Assembly (NCBI GenBank): GCA_028865235.1 | Contig: CP114561.1 | Span: 2,934,001-2,998,000, forward strand | DNA from: Candidatus Manganitrophus sp. | GTDB taxonomy: Bacteria; Nitrospirota; Nitrospiria; SBBL01; Manganitrophaceae | Direction of reading: 5' to 3' | DNA: 64,000 nucleotides | Part shown: positions 57,545 to 64,000 of the stretch, piece after piece | Layout of the letters: each line of letters opens with the position of its first letter | Position numbering within the stretch: the stretch's first letter is position 1 | Notes under the pieces: generated by a model | Database searches by the model: none | Told to the model about the DNA's origin: nothing | The model's input: the letters and a program-made list of their open reading frames with translations, nothing else | Program-made: the position numbers and the translations under genes

Positions 57545-58356
57545 ATGTCTTTTGTCAAAAAGTTGATTTTCCTCTTTCTCTTCCTCTCTATTCCAATTGC
57601 GCTCTTTATCTCCTTTTTCTCCGGTCAGCAGGAAGTTCCTCCCGAAATGGTCCTCATCCCCGCCGGCGAGTTCATCATGGGGAGCAATGAGGTCGACACC
57701 TCCGGCAACAACCAGGCGGAATTCGGAAATAAGAAGCCGTGGTATCTCGATGAACATCCCGAGCGAAGGATCTTCGTCGCCGACTTTCTGATAGACCGAT
57801 ACGAGGTGACGAACCAGGAGTATGCGGCGTTTGTCGAACAGCGCCAGCGACGGCCACCCCCGTCTTGGAAAGAAGGACGCTACCCCAATGGGCAGGCGAA
57901 CTTCCCGGTGACCGACGTCAACTGGTTCGAGGCCGAGGATTATTGCGAATGGCGGGGAAAGCGTCTTCCGACCGAGGCGGAGTGGGAGAAGGCGGCGCGG
58001 GGACCGCACGGCTACCTCTACGTCTGGGGAAATCAATTCGATGCAACAAAGGCCAACGTCAGCGCCGGCGGCCACGGCGGAATCACCCTGTGGGCCGATG
58101 GAAAGAAGACCGAAGCTTTTACGGCGTGTTTGATTTAAATGGAAACGTCATGGAGTGGGTCGCCGACTGGTACAAACAGTATCCGGGGGGAGATCATCAG
58201 AGCCCCGACTTTGGAGAGTTATTCAAGATCGCCAAAGGCGACGCCTTCGGGGAGTCGGGCCATTACTCCCTTCCTATTTTTTCCCGTCTTCCCTTCCGGC
58301 AAAACGTCGCGCCGACCGACCGCTTTCCCTTCCTGGGGTTTCGGTGCGCGAAGTAA
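57545..58356 (+). CDS. Membrane-anchored SUMF1-like protein (frameshifted)
   Basis: About 270 residues, three bases after the large cytochrome. N-terminal helix (KKLIFLFLFLSIPIALFISF), then SUMF1 blocks MVLIPAGEFIMGSNEVD, KPWYLDEHPERRIFVADFLI, YEVTNQEYAAFVEQ, FPVTDVNWFEAEDYCEWRGKRLP, TEAEWEKAARGPHGY; after one added C about 58091 it goes on VGRWKEDRSFYGVFDLNGNV, MEWVADWYKQYPGG and FPFLGFRCAK. Paralogue of 14459. The close link to the cytochrome suggests assembly or surface work rather than sulfatase activation. Confidence 0.82.
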
Positions 58357-58728
58357 ATTCATCTGCCGAGATATTAAAGAAGTGATCTCAGACCTGCCTT
58401 ATGATGTCGCTTTGAAAATTTTCTTGACACGTTTTTTTTACTTTGTTACTATCCCTTCCACTTTCATACCGACATATCATAGATTAATAGGGAATACCGA
58501 CCCCGCCGATTGAAACAGCTTCTTTGTTCCCATCGTCCCGGTCATTGCTTCAGTTTTTGGTTTCTCGTTTCGTTCTTTTGATTCGAAGTGGGATAGTGAA
58601 GGGGCCATGACTGGGGAATGGTTGCGCCGCTTATTTCCCTGATCCTTTGAATAAGTCTTTTCTACTTTTCTGCATGCTCCACGCTTGAAATCAAGCCATA
58701 TTGTCCATTTTTAGTTTAAGACTTCAAG
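58357..58728. promoter_or_regulatory. Intergenic region with promoter for the RHS gene
   Basis: 372 bases without a gene. TTGACA at 58424-58429, 17-base spacer with T8, TACTAT at 58447-58452: a good promoter, with a leader of about 370 bases to ATG 58834. No clear terminator for the gene before it. Composition turns AT-rich here. Confidence 0.55.
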
Positions 58729-58833
58729 TTGATCCAGATGAGTATGAGTTCTCTTAATTGGTATCAATTTCATATGCCTGGGACAAAAATAATAGATATG
58801 GTCAGCCTCGCCAAGCAAGGAGGTTATTTATAC

Positions 58834-61041
58834 ATGGATGAAAGTTTCTATTCTTGCCGTCGATCTAAAGTTTTAAGCCTAAGTATAGTGTCTTTGTTGT
58901 TTTTAAGTGATCTCGTCCTTTTACTTTTTCTAATTGTATTCCTCCCATCCTATGGGTTCGCTCAGGTTGAAATTTTCGAATATGAATATGATATTGGACA
59001 AAATGGTGTCGGGCAGCTTCATTCAGTTATAGAGAGGATGGGGGGCACAACCGTAGGTAGCATGGTTTTTTCTTACGACGTCCGAGGCAATATTACTCAA
59101 ACGGATAGGATCATTGAAGGCAATCCCACTCCATACACTATAAAATCAACATATGACAGCCTCAATCGTCCTGTCGATTTGACCTATCCGGACAACGATA
59201 CTCTCCGCCATAGCTACAACTCACAGGGACTTCTGGATAGTGTTGTTTCTCTAACATCGGGAACGAATTATGTTTCGCTCGATTATAACGTGTTGGGTCA
59301 GATCACCAGCAAGAAATTAGGAAATAACAGGACGACCACCTATATTTATCATCCGCAGAATTTTCGCCTTACAGATCTCATCACACCTGGAATCCAATCG
59401 TTCCGTTATAAATATGATAACGTCGGCAATATTGAAGAAATTAATGATAATAAGGATCCGGCAACGCCTAAAATTCAAACCTTCGGATACGATACGCGAC
59501 ACCAGCTTACTTCGGCAAGCAGCGGGGCTGCTCCTTCATACGGACACACCTATCAATACGATACCATCAACAACATGAAGATTTTTACCGCACAATCATC
59601 AAGCGGGCCTATTGAGACCACCTTTATATATCCGATCCCATTTAACTTTTCATCTCGTCCTCATGCCGTGCAGGGGGACGGTACTAGCAGTTATGGTTAT
59701 GATTCAAACGGGAACATGACCTTAAAAAGGACCGGAGATATCGACCGGATCTTCGTTTGGAATAACAATAACCAGTTAATAAGAGTAGAGCAAAGCAATA
59801 CTGTACTTGCCGAGTTCACTTATGATCATGCCGGCCAACGCATGACCAAAAAAGCGGCAAATCAAGTCACACTCTACGCTGATGGGAGATATGAATGTGT
59901 CAGTGATGGAGTAAATTTTACTCCCGCCTCGAGCACATGTACGAAATATATTTTTGCAGGGAATCAGAGAATCGCTTCGAGAATTGCCGGTTCCACTACG
60001 TCGCCAATACATTATTACTATAGAGATCATTTAGGATCGACGACTTTAGTAACTAACTTTTTAGAGAATAACCCGGAGACAGCGCTCAAGGAGCTTGCTT
60101 ATTTTCCCTATGGCAGCCTCCGTGTAAATCTTCCTCCGGATACTGAGATCGCTTACAAATACAATGATAAGGAATTGGATGAAGAAATAGGTCTTTATTA
60201 TTATGGAGCTAGATACTACGATCCAGCGCTGATGCGCTTTATCTCGCCGGATACGGTCGATCCCGACCGTAATTATCCACAAACACTCAATCGATACAGT
60301 TATGTTCGAAATAATCCTTTAAAGTTTGTCGACCCAACAGGAAAAGCCGAAAGAGATTTTCATTATTATATTTCAGGCTATCTTTTTTACAAGGGAGGTT
60401 TTCCTGCAGAGATTGCAAATCAGATCGCACGTGCTAATCAAGGAGTGGATGATTCTTGGGGCACAAACCCGCTGCTGAATTTCTGGAGACCTAGTGTCAT
60501 GATTCATCTTCACGCTTTCCATCCTGACAATGGGGACACAAAATACGTGGAACGATATAATCAGGAATTCTTGGGTCGTGCGCTTTTAGCTGCCTCCCGA
60601 CATGATTGGAAAACTGTCGGGGATTACATGCATTTTAGGATGGATATGCCTTTTCATTCAGGGAGCAATCTCGTATCAGGTGGCTTTAAGTTTCCTATCG
60701 GTCACATAGGCGTTTGGCACAAGGCCGACTGGCCATTTATGCAGATCCCCAAGGCTAGACAGCTATATAGAGATGCTTATGAAATAGTAGGGTTTTTCTG
60801 TGAGGCGGCTAAAATCTGTGATAAAGAACGACCAGTCGAGTTGATGTTACTAGAGAACGTTATCAGTACTGCTAATCCAGATCCTAATATCCGTGCGACA
60901 CATTTATTTAACGATCCTGATACGCACAAAGTTTTTCCGAATGATCCGACTATGGACTTTTTGCTTCCGCAATATCAATGGGATTTTTCTACTTCATCCC
61001 CAACTCCGCAAACAAGTTGTAATACCCTGTCATGTCCATGA
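58834..61041 (+). CDS. Secreted RHS-repeat protein with C-terminal variable (toxin-like) domain
   Basis: 735 residues from ATG 58834, selected because AAGGAGG stands ten bases before it. Signal helix (LLFLSDLVLLLFLIVFLPSY then GFAQ). YD/RHS repeats fill residues about 50-440 (YDVRGNITQT, YDSLNRPVDLTY, YDNVGNIEEI, YDSNGNMTLKR, YDHAGQRMTKKA), then the RHS-associated core (YYRDHLGSTTLVTN, YYYGARYYDPALMRFISPDT, NRYSYVRNNPLKFVDPTGKA). After the core comes a 200-residue unrelated end with HYYISGYLFYKGGFPAEIAN, ANQGVDDSWG and DYMHFRMDMPFHSG, whose His/Asp set recalls zinc phospholipase-like domains. Probable polymorphic toxin or surface factor. Confidence 0.83.
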   Translation: MDESFYSCRRSKVLSLSIVSLLFLSDLVLLLFLIVFLPSYGFAQVEIFEYEYDIGQNGVGQLHSVIERMGGTTVGSMVFSYDVRGNITQTDRIIEGNPTPYTIKSTYDSLNRPVDLTYPDNDTLRHSYNSQGLLDSVVSLTSGTNYVSLDYNVLGQITSKKLGNNRTTTYIYHPQNFRLTDLITPGIQSFRYKYDNVGNIEEINDNKDPATPKIQTFGYDTRHQLTSASSGAAPSYGHTYQYDTINNMKIFTAQSSSGPIETTFIYPIPFNFSSRPHAVQGDGTSSYGYDSNGNMTLKRTGDIDRIFVWNNNNQLIRVEQSNTVLAEFTYDHAGQRMTKKAANQVTLYADGRYECVSDGVNFTPASSTCTKYIFAGNQRIASRIAGSTTSPIHYYYRDHLGSTTLVTNFLENNPETALKELAYFPYGSLRVNLPPDTEIAYKYNDKELDEEIGLYYYGARYYDPALMRFISPDTVDPDRNYPQTLNRYSYVRNNPLKFVDPTGKAERDFHYYISGYLFYKGGFPAEIANQIARANQGVDDSWGTNPLLNFWRPSVMIHLHAFHPDNGDTKYVERYNQEFLGRALLAASRHDWKTVGDYMHFRMDMPFHSGSNLVSGGFKFPIGHIGVWHKADWPFMQIPKARQLYRDAYEIVGFFCEAAKICDKERPVELMLLENVISTANPDPNIRATHLFNDPDTHKVFPNDPTMDFLLPQYQWDFSTSSPTPQTSCNTLSCP

Positions 61042-61085
61042 TTAAGTTATTCGTATGTGACTAGGATAAAGGTTCATTAGCTATC

Positions 61086-61986
61086 ATGAAAGTATCCCTT
61101 TTAATCATGTTGATAACTGTTTTCTGGAGATTGGAAGCAATCGCATTGCAAAGTTCAAACGTATTCGAGGTTAAAGAGTATGGCCTAGCCATTGTACCCC
61201 CGGATGGCTGGATACTCGATAAAAGCTATTCAAAAGATTTAACTGATTTAGAACGGCGTGACCATAAAGACGCAATGGCCTTCTTTTTTTGATCCGGAAA
61301 GAAAAGAAGGCACTGGATTCAGTCTGACGATCTCTCTTATGCCGCCTAACCCATTATTTAGGGGAATTGGAGGGAAACAGGAATTTTTTAAAAAGATTAA
61401 AAGTCAAATGGGGCCGACTGATCGAATAATTAAGACAGAGGAATTGACCATTGATGGCCAGCCTGCAGCCCAAGCCACAGTTTGTGTCGGTCATGGAAGC
61501 TCAAAGGAATGTCAGCTAGTTTACCATACGACCTATATTATTGGGGCTAATTCGGATATTCGCATTCAGTTTACTGTGTTTGCTAACCTCTATTCTCAAT
61601 ATGTTCAAACATTTGAAAAGAGTTTGTCCACGATAAGAATTAATTCTAAAGTAACCCCACCAATGACATCAAAGTGTATGGAGTCGGAGATCCAGGAAAT
61701 AGAGCGCCGCTGGCAGGCAGGCCGGACCCTCTTTGGGCAAACTGATATTAAATGGGAAGTAATCCTCAAGAATACGGGTTCGTACCCATGCACCGTCGCT
61801 GTGGCCTTTGAACTTTTAGATCGGGAGAAGAAGGTTTTATTTAGCCATGATCAAAGTCGTGAATTTGGTTCCGAACAAATTATTGAGCCACAAGGATCAA
61901 GAATATTTAAGGGGATAGATGTCCTTAAAAAGGAAAATCTATCACAGGTCGCATCCGATCGTGTCAGAGTTACAAAGATCGAGTGA
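61086..61986 (+). CDS. Exported protein after the RHS gene (frameshifted); possible partner
   Basis: About 299 residues. N-terminus VSLLIMLITVFWRLEAIALQ is a signal peptide. Removing a T from the T7 run 61283-61289 joins DHKDAMAFFF to DPERKEGTGFSLTISLMPP. The first half (EYGLAIVPPDGWILDKSYSK, TEELTIDGQPAAQATVCVG, VQTFEKSLSTIRIN) looks like a PsbP/DcrB-type fold; the second half (WEVILKNTGSYPCTVAVAFE, LLDREKKVLFSHDQ) like a small Ig-type FxLYD domain. Directly behind the RHS gene, so an immunity or accessory role is possible but unproven. Confidence 0.6.
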
Positions 61987-62050
61987 AAGAAAATAGATCT
62001 AAAAGGATTTCAAATATTCCGACCTTCCAATAATATAGGTGTCCATCGAG

Positions 62051-64000
62051 ATGACTTCCTACTTCCTACGATTGAAGGCAATCATAAGTTTTGTGTCTCT
62101 TTCTATGCTGTTGCTTGCTGGTATCTGTTACTCTGCTGACGTAGATCTCTACACTGGGACAGCAATTCACAGAGTACCAATCGAAGTGCCTCCTGGTCCT
62201 GGTGGTTTTTCTCCCTCCTTTTTCCTTGTCTATGACGGAAATGAAGTCAATGATCGGTTAGGCATCGGTTGGCGGCTCGAGGGCGTCTCCTTTATTGAGC
62301 ACAAAGGTAAAAAGGCGCTTGGGACACCTGATACTTTGAGCACTGTCTATGAATTAGTTTTAGGAGATATTTCACAACGACTGGTCAACACTACTGGTAA
62401 TTATTACAGAACGGAACAGGAAACATTTTTGCAGATTCTGAAGGGTTCTGGTAATACGTGGACCGTGACTAATCGGAGTGGTGTTCAATATTTCTTTGGG
62501 GAGAATCATTCCTCTAATAAACCGAGTATCCTAGGAGATCCGGGGAGAGTTTATCTTACTCGCATTAGGGATACTCATGGTAATGAGATCAACTACTCCT
62601 ACCGGATCATTTCACCCGGAGGTGATCTCTATTTGGATCGTGTTACATACGGCCCAGGGGGAAACGAAGAAGTAGCATTCCAATGGAATTCCAGACCAGA
62701 TCATCCATTGCGCCCTGTTTCAGGTTACGGGTATCAAAGTATCAGTATAAGTCAACGTTTGACTGCCATTGAGGTTCGCCTGGCGAATGACTTGGTACGG
62801 CGATATGTTCTAAGCTACTCGGATAGTGATGCGACCGTACTTGGCCACGCGAAGGTTTCACAGCTAACGAGTATCACTCTTCAGGGCGCCGATGGAACAT
62901 CTTCCCTCCCTAAAACTAATTTTAAATATCATAAACCGTCCGGAATAGTAGAAACAGACGGTTTGATAACTAACTTTGTCACTCCATGGAACAGAGTTTT
63001 TATGGAAAACGACCCTTCGGAGTTATTGGACGAACCCTGTATAAGGCTTATCGATTGGGATAGGAATGGTTTGACGGATGTGCTTGTTGGAAATCCGGGT
63101 GCATATAAAGTCTACACCCGAGCTGGATCTGCCCCAAATAACTTCTGGCCTTCGGAGTTGATTCCGAACCCTTCTTCTGGGCCGGGGCTTCCTACCCTGT
63201 GTGCAAGGGGGAATGAAGCTAAATATTTTGGAATGAGGAATTCGCCACATCTAATTATTGTGCCGATCCATGATACAGAATTAGTCGACATAGACGGTGA
63301 TGGTTGGGAAGACATATTACATGGGCCCAATTATGGAGAGTGGTATTGGTGGAAGAATCGGGGAGATGGATCGTTTGACCCGAGGGAAGCAATTGTAAAT
63401 CCTCCGCCCGCCACACTTCATGACCCGTTTGCACGTGTGTGGCTAGCCGATATGAATATGGATGGGCTGGTTGATATTTTCTGGTTTGTCCAGGAAGGTA
63501 GTGTCGTTAAGATGAATTGGTGGGCCAATACTGGGAATGGGCGTTTTAGGAATCCTTTATGGCCGATTTCAGAGGCATGTGGGCCAGGACCAGATAACCC
63601 TCCTGACTGTAGCAATTGGGCCACTGTAATAGTTCCCCAGGGTGTCCGAGTCAATCGTGACGATGGAATATACCCGTTCCGTCTTGCTGATTTCAATGCG
63701 GATGGATTACCAGATTTTACATTCGTTTGGAGGCCAGAGGGGATCCCTACGTGGGAGTATTTCCCAGTTTTATTTAATGGAACTGAATCAGTGATCCATG
63801 TCGGTACTCGTACTCTAGTCGGTAATCCTTCTCCGGCTCCAGATTATAATCCTTACTTCCCAGGGATCCATCTGGTTGATTGGAACGGAGATGGCCTACT
63901 CGATGTCTTCGTGAGTGGAACCGTAAGTGACTCAGAATTTAAGACCCTTGTCTACCCTGGTATTTATTCGGATCCAGTCAATGCTTCAAGGCTAATAGGT
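62051..64000 (+). CDS. SpvB/TcaC-like secreted RHS-type protein with FG-GAP repeats (partial, runs off edge)
   Basis: An open frame of 650 codons from ATG 62051 with no stop to the window end. Signal peptide (AIISFVSLSMLLLAGICYSA). The mature start is the SpvB/TcdB N-terminal domain: TGTAIHRVPIEVPPGPGGFS, LVYDGNEVNDRLGIGWRLEG, VSFIEHKGKKALG, then a beta-rich domain (SGVQYFFGEN, LTRIRDTHGNEINYSY). From residue about 335 on there are FG-GAP/VCBS-type calcium motifs: DWDRNGLTDVL, DIDGDGWEDIL, DMNMDGLVDIF, DFNADGLPDFT, DWNGDGLLDVF. RHS repeats would be expected beyond the edge. Confidence 0.85.
   Translation, partial: MTSYFLRLKAIISFVSLSMLLLAGICYSADVDLYTGTAIHRVPIEVPPGPGGFSPSFFLVYDGNEVNDRLGIGWRLEGVSFIEHKGKKALGTPDTLSTVYELVLGDISQRLVNTTGNYYRTEQETFLQILKGSGNTWTVTNRSGVQYFFGENHSSNKPSILGDPGRVYLTRIRDTHGNEINYSYRIISPGGDLYLDRVTYGPGGNEEVAFQWNSRPDHPLRPVSGYGYQSISISQRLTAIEVRLANDLVRRYVLSYSDSDATVLGHAKVSQLTSITLQGADGTSSLPKTNFKYHKPSGIVETDGLITNFVTPWNRVFMENDPSELLDEPCIRLIDWDRNGLTDVLVGNPGAYKVYTRAGSAPNNFWPSELIPNPSSGPGLPTLCARGNEAKYFGMRNSPHLIIVPIHDTELVDIDGDGWEDILHGPNYGEWYWWKNRGDGSFDPREAIVNPPPATLHDPFARVWLADMNMDGLVDIFWFVQEGSVVKMNWWANTGNGRFRNPLWPISEACGPGPDNPPDCSNWATVIVPQGVRVNRDDGIYPFRLADFNADGLPDFTFVWRPEGIPTWEYFPVLFNGTESVIHVGTRTLVGNPSPAPDYNPYFPGIHLVDWNGDGLLDVFVSGTVSDSEFKTLVYPGIYSDPVNASRLIG

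Overview
This looks like a bacterial chromosome segment, GC-rich apart from two AT-richer tracts, with a Gram-negative cell plan (outer-membrane beta-barrel, lipoproteins, heptose and UDP-glucuronate genes). The housekeeping order topA-trmFO-xerC-hslV-hslU-argB, the many CxxCH cytochromes, the sensor kinases and the c-di-GMP parts would fit a Nitrospirota-like or deltaproteobacterial-like free-living respirer. That placement is inference; no rRNA lies in the window.

Layout. 1-6.6 kb: housekeeping block (topA 3' end, trmFO, xerC, hslVU, a small unknown gene, argB). 6.9-21.5 kb: five large sensor histidine kinases and a SUMF1-type gene, three kinases on + meeting two on -. 21.65-21.85 kb: a 182-bp MITE-like element with perfect terminal inverted repeats and an 8-bp target duplication. 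21.9-26.6 kb: tRNA-Leu(CAA) followed by an AT-rich 4.6-kb island of small secreted and membrane proteins, closed by a copy of the tRNA 3' half. 26.9-35.6 kb: a GGDEF-EAL protein, a secreted serine protease, a PilZ protein, a Crp/Fnr regulator and several very small membrane proteins. 35.7-39.5 kb (-): an SOS-type operon, lexA, RecA-like protein, small protein, family-B DNA polymerase. 39.8-40.8 kb: a c-di-GMP-I riboswitch with terminator ahead of a FnIII surface protein. 41-44.2 kb: rsmI, gmhA, ugd. 44.2-46.2 kb: secreted propeller and YD-repeat proteins. 46.3-58.4 kb: a multiheme cytochrome / NHL lipoprotein / beta-barrel cluster resembling an extracellular electron conduit. 58.8-64 kb: AT-richer RHS and SpvB-like secreted proteins, the last running off the right edge.

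How it works together. The electron-transfer cluster has parts for every layer: inner-membrane-anchored triheme carriers, periplasmic or exported 4-5 heme cytochromes, a SurA-like chaperone, a 613-residue barrel, two NHL lipoproteins and a cytochrome with about 12 hemes. The c-di-GMP enzyme, PilZ receptor and riboswitch suggest that surface attachment is controlled nearby. The lexA operon suggests damage-inducible polymerase use.

Caution on sequence quality. More than twenty genes are split by single-base shifts, nearly all at homopolymers, and each can be rejoined into a normal family member. I treat these as probable sequencing or assembly errors and give whole-gene spans with the shift positions named.
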